From Nemertoderma westbladi (taxonomy: Eukaryota > Xenacoelomorpha > Nemertodermatida > Nemertodermatidae): DNA of 38,550 nt. The DNA lies in the NCBI GenBank assembly GCA_032718475.1, contig JAUCBJ010000499.1:1-38550 (forward strand), written 5' to 3'. Made by a program: the position numbers and the translations under genes. This document shows positions 30,041 through 38,550 of the stretch, piece by piece. The notes under the pieces were generated by a model. That model was not told the origin of the DNA and did no database searches. It was given only the letters and a program-made list of their open reading frames with translations. Positions within the stretch are counted from its first letter, which is position 1. Each line of letters begins with the position of its first letter.

Positions 30041-30073
30041 AGCGCTACTGATGAGGCCTGTTAGGCCGAAACG
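30041..30073 (+). pseudogene. Truncated hammerhead in the inverted copy
   Basis: agcgctactgatgaggcctg continues through gttaggccgaaacg and then stops at the target duplication. The 3' side of stem III, the cleavage site and the 3' arm of stem I are missing, so it cannot self-cleave in cis. It is the only copy in the GALNS sense orientation. Confidence 0.85.
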
Positions 30074-30085
30074 TATGAAGATAAT

Positions 30086-31604
30086 GGTTGTCCATAAAAC
30101 TAGACAGCCAGCAAGCTGGCTAGAAGGAGCTCGGGGAAAGAATCATAGCCAAGACTATTACAAATGAACTATGTCAGTCAGTAAGTAAACTAAACAATTG
30201 TCTAAACTGTAAGGCGTGAGGCTAGCTGACTTTGTGGCTCGTCCCACATAATAAAAAATGAAACTTTGCTACCACTAACAAAAATATAATATGAAACAAA
30301 TAATTTAATTATCAAGCACGTTTACAAGATATAAGATTATCGAATATTTATAAAAAATGCCCATGAAGCACAACCAGGACACCGAGCGAGTGATGACCCT
30401 AAACCCACCATAGAACCACCCTATATTATAAATGCGACTCCATTTCCATACGAATTTTACAACAGCGGCTGCTAAGGCAATCAACCAATGCTGCATTATA
30501 GAACAAAACTAACAATAGAAAGGGGTAGCTATAGTTACTAAAACTAAAAACACAAACAAAGCGCAAATATCCTAGCTGTTCCACATCAGTGTCAGAAGTT
30601 CTAGTAAGATAATAATAGTGATAACAGTTTCATTCAATTTTTTGAATAAATACAAATTATTTAATATGTTATAGAGCAAATGTATAAACAAAAGCTCAAC
30701 TAATATTATGAAAATTGAAGGTCTAAACAATATGAAACAAATTAATACATTATCAAAGACAAATTAAATTTTAGCATCACAACAACTATATCCAAGAAAT
30801 TTAACTAAACCGCAAATCAGTCAAAGTGAAAAGGGGGGACAGTTCCCCCCTTCAACCCCCCTTTCAATAAGCACCCCGTCCCAAAAGCAAAGCCGCACCC
30901 AGACCCAGTCAAGCAGAATAACCTATGGAGATAGATATTATGACAACATACCCGGTTCTTTCAAATTTGCGTGATTTGAGTTTTATGCTCGCACCACTAT
31001 TTGTAAGAAATGTTAAAACTTATCTTACAGTATGCCAATGTAGTAATGGTATTAAAATATAATTAAATTAATTTACACTATTAATGCTTCAGCGAAAAAA
31101 TGATGCTAATCCTATGTAATAAAAAAAATAAGAATATTATTTTTAAGAACATACTACATATATCCTATACAAAATAATCAGCCCAGTGATTCGTGGAATA
31201 ATAATATAATCCTACTGCAGTGGTATATTTTATTTTGTTTATTGACAACTCAACTATTTTCTGTCTATCCCTGAGAGCTGATAAAGGATGTGTAGACTCA
31301 GCCAGCAGCCAGCAGCAGGAGCAGTGTAGTCAAGAAATTCTGTCTTGATGGAATTCTATCTCAGGCAGCCCTGCACTCAACCATTCCTACACAGCTATAT
31401 AGCTGCTGCAGCTCAGGGAGGAGTTGTTACTTTACCATTGCTTTTAATTTCGCGACAAAATAATTTCAAAAAAACGAAATATATCGAATACCACACATAG
31501 AATCGATCTGATATTTTGTAACGCGACTATGAACCACCAAAGCAATTTACTTGTAAAATTTCAACAAAATCGCCAGGCAGGAAGTGCCTGAACCTGGATA
31601 ATTA
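30086..31604. other. Non-coding intronic stretch
   Basis: A fragment ttgtggctcgtcccaca near 30230-30250 matches the end of the element at 3771-5124. Otherwise no gene, RNA or ordered repeat was recognised. The open frames here look random. Confidence 0.5.
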
Positions 31605-31788
31605 TCAGTCAGTCAGTCAGTCAGTGTTATATATCCTGAGATTTTTACAGTAAATATCCCGCAGATTTTTACAGTAAGTATCCCGCCTGTCGAGCGGGCT
31701 CCTAAGTCAGTGTTATCCTGAGAGATTTTTACAGTAAGTATCCGCAGATTTTTACAGCAAGTATCCCGCCTGTCGATCGGGCTCCTAA
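31605..31788. repeat. (cagt)n run plus ~84-bp tandem duplication
   Basis: Five cagt copies (31605-31625) precede two copies of a segment (about 31625-31704 and 31711-31788). Each contains gatttttacagtaagtatcc twice and ends cgcctgtcga, then cgggctccta. Confidence 0.8.
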
Positions 31789-31954
31789 ATAATGTTTTGT
31801 TCTGTATGGGTGGGTACGTGAGCGCGTATATGAATGATGATTATGTATAATTTGTTTCCTTTACTAGAGACAACATTAACTGTAATAAAACACGGAAGGT
31901 GTTTGCAACGGATACTGTAACTAATCATATTAAGTCCAAGGAATGATTCCGCGC

Positions 31955-32254
31955 TCAGCAACACCAAAACAGTAAAAAATGGTCCAAATTGGTCGGCAAT
32001 AATCTCAACGTTGATACTGCACCGACACTCCTCGATACAATGTCCGACAGTCTCCTTGTATAGCCATACACTCTGTCAGCTGCCCAACACACCCGCTCAT
32101 CTAAGACTATAAAATCTTGAGAAGCCGGCGAATGTATATCATTGGCTGACCTCAATATTTGGTAGTGCCAGAGGTCAAGTACATCCCGCACTGTAGTGTT
32201 GTTGTCTCTGCCCGATGTCTCGCGACTCTTAGATTTTGCGGTGCTGGGTGGCAA
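31955..32254 (-). CDS. Hypothetical 99-aa ORF, unrecognised
   Basis: An open frame from ATG 32252-32254 to a stop at 31955. The central part, VRDVLDLWHYQILRSAND and DFIVLDERVCWAADRVYGYT, looks protein-like in composition. I do not recognise a family and see no flanking signals. It could be an exon of a nested antisense gene, a transposon fragment or chance. Confidence 0.2.
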   Translation of the reverse strand: MPPSTAKSKSRETSGRDNNTTVRDVLDLWHYQILRSANDIHSPASQDFIVLDERVCWAADRVYGYTRRLSDIVSRSVGAVSTLRLLPTNLDHFLLFWCC

Positions 32255-32562
32255 TATAGTTAACCAAACGCAGTAAACTGTCTATTATCAGTATTCAGCT
32301 TAACATTGTCAACCGAATAACTTTCGCTGTTGATGATTTAGAGATCTTAGACTGCTGGTTAGGTGCCACAGGTCATGTTCTATTTCCCACGTTATTGGTA
32401 TTTAGTTAGATAAGCTTCTCATACTCACGGCCGCGGCTCAAGGTAACTACAGTTATCTATCTACACATATTCACACAAATGCTAATAATTTCACTGTTTT
32501 ATTTGGACTATCTAATGTTATATGAGCCAATTGCGCAAAATGACCGCAAACACCAAACGTGT

Positions 32563-33125
32563 GTTTAGTTTGGGTTTGAGTTTGGGTTTGAGTTTGGGTT
32601 TGAGTTAGGGTTTGGGTTTGAGTTTGGGTTTGAGTTTGGGTTTGAGTTTAGGTTTGAGTTTGGGTTTGAGTTTGGGTTTGAGTTTGGGTTTGGGTTTGAG
32701 TTTGGATTTGAGTTTGAGTTTGAGTTTGGGTTTGAGTTTGAGTTTGGGTTTGAGTTTGGGTTTGAGTTTAGGTTTGAGTTTGGGTTTGGGTTTGAGTTTT
32801 GGTTTGAGTTTGGGTTTGAGTTTGAGTTTGGGTTTGAGTTTGGGTTTGAGTTTGGGTTTGAGTTTGGGTTTGAGTTTGGGTTTGAGTTTGGGTTTGGGTT
32901 TGAGTTTGGGTTTGAGTTTGGGTTTGAGTTTGAGTTTGGGTTTGAGTTTGAGTTTGGGTTTGAGTTTGGGTTTGAGTTTGGGTTTGAGTTTAGGTTTGAG
33001 TTTGGGTTTGAGTTTGGGTTTGAGTTTGAGTTTGGGTTTGAGTTTGGGTTTGGGTTTGGGTTTGAGTTTGGGTTTGAGTTTGAGTTTGGGTTTGAGTTTG
33101 AGTTTGGGTTTGAGTTTGGGTTTGA
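32563..33125 (+). repeat. Hexamer array TTTGGG/TTTGAG
   Basis: About 93 hexamers, mostly alternating tttggg and tttgag (a 12-bp higher-order unit), with occasional tttagg and one ttaggg near 32606. It resembles a degenerate G-rich telomere-like repeat. The + strand is G-rich with GGG runs every 9-12 nt, so G-quadruplex formation is possible. A 173-codon GLSLGLSL frame is an artefact. Confidence 0.95.
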
Positions 33126-33499
33126 AAAATTAATTTAATTTAATTAAAAACATTTAGGGAGATGAGAAGATAACATAAGATAACAATGGCGGTGTTTCTA
33201 ACAATATTTCCTTTGCGGTCAATTTGCGCTGATGATCACAATTTGTGCGCCACTCTCTGAATGTTATACGTGGGTTCAGGAGTAGACCATGTTCTAGAAT
33301 ATCTTAACTCAGTAATACACCTCTCCCACACAATTTTTATAAAAAATTTTCTTAGATTATATCAATTAATTCATCAGATTTTTTATTTTTACAAGAATTT
33401 GGAAAAAGTGATTTCTTATTCCGTATCTTTCATATTTATATTAAAATACAGCCAGCCTATTCAATTCGAATAAATTCAATTTTTCGTTATATTTTATAG
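33126..33499. other. Intron tail before the last GALNS exon
   Basis: T-rich sequence leading to the acceptor attttatag (AG 33498-33499). No other feature seen. Confidence 0.6.
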
Positions 33500-33704
33500 G
33501 CCATCGAGCGACGAATATAAACAAGTTATGCCAATAATTAGGAAACAGTACATCCTCCATAAAGCGACTATGAAAGCCGGTAAACCTCAGTTGGAATTTT
33601 GCGACCCGGCAGTTATGAACTGGGCACCACCCGGTTGCCAGGCAATAAATAAGTGCCTAAAGGTTCCACCTTCCAACCCCAAACGTTGCGACTTCGTACA
33701 CTAG
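33500..33704 (+). CDS. GALNS: GALNS terminal exon with stop codon
   Basis: The first G completes the Arg codon from 23525. It then reads PSSDEYKQVMPIIRKQYILH, then KATMKAGKPQLEFCDPAVMNW, then APPGCQAINKCLKVPPSNPK, RCDFVH and stop TAG at 33702-33704. AVMNWAPPGC and the paired cysteines match the GALNS C-terminus (human AVMNWAPPGCEKLGKCL). The frame is intact and no disabling change is seen. The nearby AATAAA at 33643-33649 lies inside the coding region. Downstream only ATTAAA variants are seen (about 33879 and 33936), so the polyadenylation site is uncertain. Confidence 0.93.
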
Positions 33705-34186
33705 AGACGGGAACCCTCATACATAAACCAGCTGATTGGCCTCAGACATTATCTTTGTACCGTATGTATTTATGTAAATACGGTCCGTATTTATTTAAAT
33801 TAGGTTGCTGCTTTAGGTCAATTGGATTTCTGAAATTAATTTCACGAATTAAATTACTATTCAACATTTAATCAACTTATTAAAGGAAAGAATCAGGTTA
33901 TAGAGGCGGGCTTACATAACAAAACACTAAACTAAATATTAAAATTATCATTACTACTACTAAATTATTAATTTTTCAGCATCAAAATTGACGCAAAATG
34001 CCACCCAGGCGTTTTACTGGCTGAAGCAGCAGCCCACTTGGTATATTTATTACTACTACTTTTATTCTAGAACAACTGTAGGTGTAATTCTATACTACTT
34101 TTATACTTTTATTTTCATGAAATAATTTTATTTTAATTATAAATATTTTGCCACGTGGCATCTTATTGTTACATTATGTAAACTTA
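33705..34186. other. Probable GALNS 3' UTR and flank
   Basis: No gene. ATTAAA variants occur at about 33879 and 33936, either of which could serve the sulfatase transcript. Confidence 0.45.
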
Positions 34187-35115
34187 TCAGTGTTCCGATA
34201 ATATCCTCATCCTCGTAACGTTCACCTCTATTCTCACGTCAGGTGACCTTGAGCCGGCGTTTGAGAAAGTTATTGGCTGTCCAACACGCCTATTCTCTCC
34301 ATCAGGCTGCCACGGTACAAGGTTGTACATGTACTGGTTGATCTTGCCGGCGAAAACAGAGCCCCGCAAGCTTCTGTGAGCGTCTCTGCAGGGTGATGCT
34401 GGGTCTTGGCGATGAAATTTTGCCATAATTATATAACAACTCATTGCTTAAGTGTGGATCAATGCTGTGCACCTTAAGCAGCATCCTGGTATGTATGTAC
34501 CATCCAGGGATGTGGTGTCTTCTTAAATCAACAGTTAGTGCCAAAGTTTGGCTGCCATAGAGCAGCACAAGCCCCACTGAAGCACGGAAAACGCGCACCT
34601 TTTAAAGAACATGATATATAACAGCTATTCCAGATCGTGGATAACTTGTGGATGGCAGACCAGGCTTACCCTTCAGACATCTTCACCAGACCTCTGAACC
34701 CCAAGGTAGCAGAAGTGTCTGAAGAAATGACTTACCAGTCCATCCAACAATTGAATGTCATCACGATCGATTTTCTGCTGGTCGGATTCCATGTTTACTG
34801 TTAGAATTGTAGTCATTGTGTTATTCACAAAGAGGCCAACACTGGATGCAGCCTCCTCTAAGATAGACCACAGTGTCTGTGCTACTCCAATGTCTCTGAA
34901 AGTAAACCAAGATCATCAACAAAGTCAAGATCGGTTAGATGTTCATCTGGGGACCCACAAATGAGGCTACCTGAAGGTGGATATATTTTCACCGCATCAG
35001 CTCCATAGTCCACAACAATAATGAAGGGTAAGGGATGTCCTTCGGTTAATACTTGCGCGTAAGTTGTTCTAACACGTGCGTACGTTTTTTCCTCAAATTC
35101 ATGTCTCATGTCCAT
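34187..35115 (-). pseudogene. Non-LTR reverse transcriptase relic (family B)
   Basis: On the - strand, from 35115 down, it reads PFIIVVDYGADAVKIYPPSG, then HLTDLDFVDDLGLLSETLE followed by a stop. The FVDD is a variant of the palm catalytic motif. Further down come FRASVGLVLLYGSQTLALTV, IHTRMLLKVHSIDPHLSNEL and LCFRRQDQPVH, then a frameshift into ...WQPDGENRRVGQPITFSNAG. Multiple stops and frameshifts make it non-functional. The GxCFRRxDQPVH block is shared with the fragment at 36250-36620 and differs from family A. Confidence 0.82.
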
Positions 35116-35450
35116 TTATAGACAGTCCGTATATCACTAAATATTTTGAATGGTGTGAATTTCAATGTGAAAAAGTGACGTGAAAAGTGACAGCAAAAAA
35201 ATTTAAATTAGCCACATTATTTTGTCAATTTTATTACAAATTTGAACCATAATTAGCTCCCTCTAAACGACAGTGTTTAAAGAGAGCTTACGTAATAAAT
35301 ATATATATCATTGAGTGGAATGTAGAATTTTCAACATTTTGATCTGAGTATATTCATGTACCGAGCGAGCGGAGCGAGGGCGGTTTACATAAATGGATTA
35401 TAAACGCTGAAAAGTAATTTTCACACAACGGTGTACGTAATTTTGTTAAA
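35116..35450. other. Non-coding gap between LINE relics
   Basis: AT-rich with a short gagcgagcggagcgag word. Nothing else is recognised. Confidence 0.5.
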
Positions 35451-36107
35451 GTAGATCTGGTATGACATGACTTTACGTTTATTTCTCCAGCAGTGCCCAC
35501 TGAATCTTAATCTGCGTTCACGGAGGGTGGTTGATACAGGTGGTATTGTACTATAAAGCTCGTCGTTTGTCATGTGTTGTCTCCACCTGATGTTTAGGGC
35601 TGCCCTTAGTAGTCTTGTGTAGCAACCATCAATCCGTTGTTCAAGTGATTTTGTCAGTGTTCAGGTCTCACCCCCGTATAAACGTACAGTTTCTACTGTA
35701 GCTCGAAAGAACTTAGTCTTCAGGTGCCGGGAGAGATCTGATTTCCAGATGGCATCCATTTTTGATAAAGCGACCCATGGCATTACTTTCCTAACTTCTA
35801 GGCCTATATCTTTTTTGCTACTCTCTAACCATGTACTGGAAGGAAGTCGTCAACCTTCCTTAGTTGATTATTGTCAATTGTTGTCAAGTTTCCATCAACA
35901 TTAAAAGTCATGAATTCGGTCTTGGTATCATGCAATCCAACCTCCTTAGCGGACACTTTATTAAGTAGCAGTTGTGCATCAGCTAGCGTATTAGAAAGCA
36001 GGGCGATGTCATCTGCAAAGTCGTGTCTGTGACTGTAGTTGTCGGATATCTGCTATTTCTGCGTTATTGTAGTGAGAATCCCAGATCTTCACCCTTTGTG
36101 GCCGTCC
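35451..36107 (-). pseudogene. Non-LTR reverse transcriptase relic (family A, second copy)
   Basis: Collinear with about 25693-26358 over some 660 bp, with long near-identical stretches such as ctgcgttcacggagggtggt and agggctgcccttagtag. Small deletions (for example in the region complementary to FADDIALLS) break all frames. It has decayed more than the copy at 25534. Confidence 0.85.
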
Positions 36108-36164
36108 TCATTGCGTAATCCAGCACAATTACTAATAGTAATTGCACCAATGTTTTACATTGCA

Positions 36165-36660
36165 GTACGCCAGCTAGGATTGAGAAGAACTCAGTTTAAC
36201 CATTTGGTGAGAGTACTGCGATGGGAGTCCATGCTAGGCTCTAACTGCTGAGGACACCAAATCTCTGGATGGCACATTCACAAGAATGCTACGCCGGGTT
36301 CATTGTGTCAAGTACAATGCACACATCTCCAACCAGAAACTATATAACATTGGAGGTGTCTCATTGGTTCCCCCAAGCTTGACACTAGAACAAAATCGCC
36401 TCCGCTTTGCAGGACATTGCTTTCGCCGTGAGGACCAGCCAGTGCATAATCTTGTACTTTGGCAACCTCATGGGGTGAATAAGCATGGTGGACAGCCCAT
36501 GACTTTCTTGAGACGCATCTTAAAGGACACTGGCCTTGAAGATAAGGATGATCTAGCAAATGCCATGGGTGATAGGGAGTTGTGGCGGCGCAATTTTGTC
36601 GACAAGCCGGCACAGAATTTTTACACATGCAGCTGCAATGCAGCATGCCGATCCTAGTAG
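36165..36660 (+). pseudogene. Family B LINE C-terminal fragment
   Basis: From about 36252 the frame reads SLDGTFTRMLRRVHCVKYNA, then HISNQKLYNIGGVSLVPPSL, then RLRFAGHCFRREDQPVHNLV and LWQPHGVNKHGGQPMTFLRR, ending after NFVDKPAQ. A stop and frame change lie just upstream of 36252. The RFAGHCFR block is typical of LINE proteins. The overlapping - strand frame is mostly its shadow. Confidence 0.8.
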
Positions 36661-36689
36661 AGAGTACCTGAGCTTCTGCATCACAATAT

Positions 36690-36870
36690 AACAATCCAAT
36701 GCCAGGGACAATAACTCCTGGTATTCCATAAGCTCTTAGGATTTCCAGCATTTTTCCTCTATGGATGGAGTCGAATGATTTCTTGAAGTCCACTAATATC
36801 AGAACTGCGGGTGCGTCTTTGACTTAATTCCCGCAATCAGTCTCCGTACTGTGTATGGCTGACCGCGAGA
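36690..36870 (-). pseudogene. LINE reverse transcriptase finger/palm fragment
   Basis: The - strand reads (RRLIAGIKSK, frame change) then APAVLILVDFKKSFDSIHRG and KMLEILRAYGIPGVIV. The VDFKKAFDSI-type block is conserved reverse transcriptase motif A. It abuts the oppositely oriented family B fragment, so the region is a patchwork of insertions or an inversion. Confidence 0.78.
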
Positions 36871-37254
36871 TCTGGGGGCGCTATGTTGCTGGGTCCGCCG
36901 GCACTGCACCTTAGTTCAAGCCGTCATCATCATGAGCGAAAGGACAACAAATTAAAACATTAATTTGTTGTAGAATTAGCAGCATTTAAACAATTACTTG
37001 GTCAAAATAATGTTCCATATGTAAATAAAACTACGTATTGCATGTTAAATAACGCGGAATATATTTTCATTATGTTCTTATTTTTTTTCGCATTTCTTTA
37101 AGTCTTTATATAATATATTTAAAATTGTCACCAGTTCGATCCCACTTGGACGTCATTGCCAACTAAAAGCTGTGCCCAACGAAAAGTTATAATAATATGA
37201 AACCATTCATTCACCCTTAACACCATTTCTTTATGGCATACATTTAGTATCAAT
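36871..37254. other. Non-coding stretch
   Basis: No gene or ordered repeat recognised. Confidence 0.5.
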
Positions 37255-37545
37255 ATTCAATAATTTAATACGAGTGATATTATTGATCGAGTGATATTAT
37301 GATTTTTGCCATGCTGAATTATTTCGATTGATATCATTGGTCGTTTTAAATAATGTGTCAAAACTGCATTATTTCGCTTGATATTATAGGTTGATTTAAA
37401 ACATGTTTTCTGTTGAATTATTTTGCTTGATATTATTGCTCGAATTAAATAACAGTTGAATTATTTCAACCGATAATTAATTAGGTAGTTTTAAATGAGA
37501 CCGTGAATTATTTCGACCTATAATTATAGCTCGTATTAAATGTAC
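37255..37545. repeat. Degenerate ~60-65-bp tandem repeat
   Basis: Four to five diverged copies of gaattatttcg, then ttgatattattg, then tcgatttaaat. A short gtggggccttcgcgcagcac word at 37610-37630, just downstream, matches the interior of the element at 3771-5124. Confidence 0.65.
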
Positions 37546-37714
37546 ATCAGCTGGTAGTGATTCATACAGAGCGAGATGAATTGAAAACGTAAGTAAATAC
37601 TGACATGAAGTGGGGCCTTCGCGCAGCACGTGACATAAACTTATGTTAAGTGTCAACTCGAAATAATTCTGAATTATAAGCAAAATCTAAACAGATTTTT
37701 CCCAATAACTTTAC

Positions 37715-38430
37715 CACCTAGAGGCAGACTGGTTAACTGCAGTCGATTTACACGTTTTCATTTCAGCCCCTCTACATGTAGACTGGAGAACTGCCGAGCA
37801 ATTACGTCCAACAAAGACGCAGCTTATAGATGGTATACAGTCTAGCATGTAGGCTTATCTGACAAGTTTCAGCTTGAATGGATAAAAAATAACGAAATGA
37901 GAGTAGGTCTTCACTTGCAGATATTTCGATCTATTGCGGCAAACTGTATAAGTGTAGATGGAGTACCGACCCACAAAGAATCAGCCAGATTTCTAGAACA
38001 TATATGCCAAGATTCAGCTTAAACGAATTAAAATAACGGAAATTGAAGAAGGTTTTCATTTTCAGACATTTCGCCCTTTAGCGGCAGACTGGAGAACTGC
38101 GGACCGATCACCTTCTTCACAAAGACACACATGTGGTATAGGGAAATGACTTATATACCAAGATTTAGCTTAAACAGATAAAGATCAGGGAAATGGGAAA
38201 GGTTATCATTTTCATACATTTCGCCCTAGACTGGAGATTTTGCCTATAGCGGAAGACTGGAGAACTGCAAACCGGTTACCGATCCCGCAAAGACACAGGA
38301 TGTGTTTTCTAGCCAATATCTGACAAGTCCGCTTGAAGAACTGATCACAAATATCGGATTGGGTCTAGGATTTCACCTTCAGTCATTTCGCCCTCAACCG
38401 GCAGACTAGAAAACTGCAGTCGGTTAGCAG
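37715..38430. repeat. Degenerate ~145-165-bp tandem repeat
   Basis: The word gcggcagactggagaactgc recurs, with changes, at about 37722, 37780, 37935, 38080, 38248 and 38397. It is often preceded by catttcgcccttta and followed by acaaagacaca and ccaagattcagcttaaa. Copies have diverged. No coding potential was seen. Confidence 0.7.
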
Positions 38431-38457
38431 TCAGAGACTGCTGAACAGATGATGTCT

Positions 38458-38513
38458 GAAAGTCGCTAGAATATCTAAACCTTTGGAAAGTCGCTAGAAT
38501 ATCTAAACTTTTG
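38458..38513. repeat. 28-bp tandem duplication
   Basis: gaaagtcgctagaatatcta followed by aacctttg occurs twice in a row with one difference. Confidence 0.85.
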
Positions 38514-38550
38514 GTCTTATTGTTGCCTACAAATTTTCAACTCGAAAGCT

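Larger units (their letters stand above)
28673..30073 (-). mobile_element. Retrozyme/Penelope-like composite: 3 x 340-bp hammerhead repeats + partial + inverted copy
   Basis: Units start at 28681, 29021 and 29361, and a partial one at 29701, with an exact 340-bp period and no differences that I can see. At 29767 the sequence switches to an inverted copy (29767-30073) of the same unit with a few substitutions. The whole is flanked by tatgaagataat at 28661-28672 and again at 30074-30085, a 12-bp target-site duplication, so it entered as one insertion. Each complete unit has, on the - strand, an A box (complement of 28824-28835 in unit 1), a hammerhead (28776-28821) and a B box GGTTCAACCCC (complement of 28765-28775). 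No protein is encoded. Tandem copies, type I hammerhead and short monomers match descriptions of metazoan retrozymes. The tandem-plus-inverted layout is typical of Penelope-like insertions. Confidence 0.85.

Noticed and set aside
32612-33133. 173-codon GLSLGLSL open frame
   Set aside because: It is the translation of the TTTGGG/TTTGAG hexamer array and has no non-repeat protein sequence or gene signals.
33228-33245. Third hammerhead candidate at ctgatgatcacaatttgtg
   Set aside because: CTGATGA is followed by a possible stem, but no GAAA core or stem I partner is found nearby.
36308-36660. Lower part of the - strand frame 36308-36793
   Set aside because: Only its first ~35 codons (MDFKKSFDSIHRG...) are reverse transcriptase. 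The rest is antisense to the family B fragment on the + strand.

Overview
The window is eukaryotic, AT-rich and very repeat-dense. It has split coding exons with GT/AG junctions, several kilobase-scale introns, non-LTR retrotransposon relics, tRNA-derived SINE-like heads, foldback elements and many minisatellites. A metazoan, most likely a marine invertebrate, is the best guess. The clade is not determined, and a deuterostome such as an echinoderm is only an impression.

Backbone gene: the 3' half of a lysosomal N-acetylgalactosamine-6-sulfatase (GALNS) gene lies on the + strand in five exons (6169-6357, 15932-16173, 16811-17053, 23404-23525, 33500-33704), ending in a stop codon at 33702-33704. 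No upstream exons were recognised, so they probably lie left of the window. Exon 15932-16173 carries a one-base excess that breaks the frame. Two intronless genes sit inside the intron 6358-15931: a FAM169-like GNAT-fold gene (-, 7055-7870) and a VCPKMT/METTL21D-like lysine methyltransferase (+, 14397-15104). A third single-exon ORF (+, 1892-2485) encodes an unidentified protein with a destruction-box-like motif.

Two systems stand out. (1) The last 39 nt of exon 16811-17053, together with its 5' splice site, have been amplified into a roughly 5.2 kb minisatellite (17015-22207, about 110 units of 48/45 bp). Most units carry a copy of the exon tail plus a GTTAGT donor, and both main unit lengths keep the sulfatase reading frame. 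(2) Hammerhead self-cleaving ribozymes occur on the - strand in retrozyme/Penelope-like repeats. There are three identical 340-bp tandem units (28681-29700), each with a complete type I hammerhead between tRNA-like A and B boxes. With a partial and an inverted copy, they form one insertion bounded by a 12-bp target-site duplication. A second, different hammerhead lies at 22933-22976, and a ribozyme-less relic at 6628-6775.

Layout: 1-6168 holds dispersed repeats, the D-box ORF, a 1.35 kb terminal-inverted-repeat element and a G/C-tract element. 6358-15931 holds the nested genes, a TTAA-flanked element, a foldback element, an 89-bp satellite and a 17-bp satellite. 17015-22207 is the exon-derived array. 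22208-33499 holds hammerhead elements, two inverted 17-bp-motif arrays around a LINE relic, a SINE and a TTTGGG/TTTGAG array. 33705-38550 holds clustered LINE relics of two families and degenerate tandem repeats.
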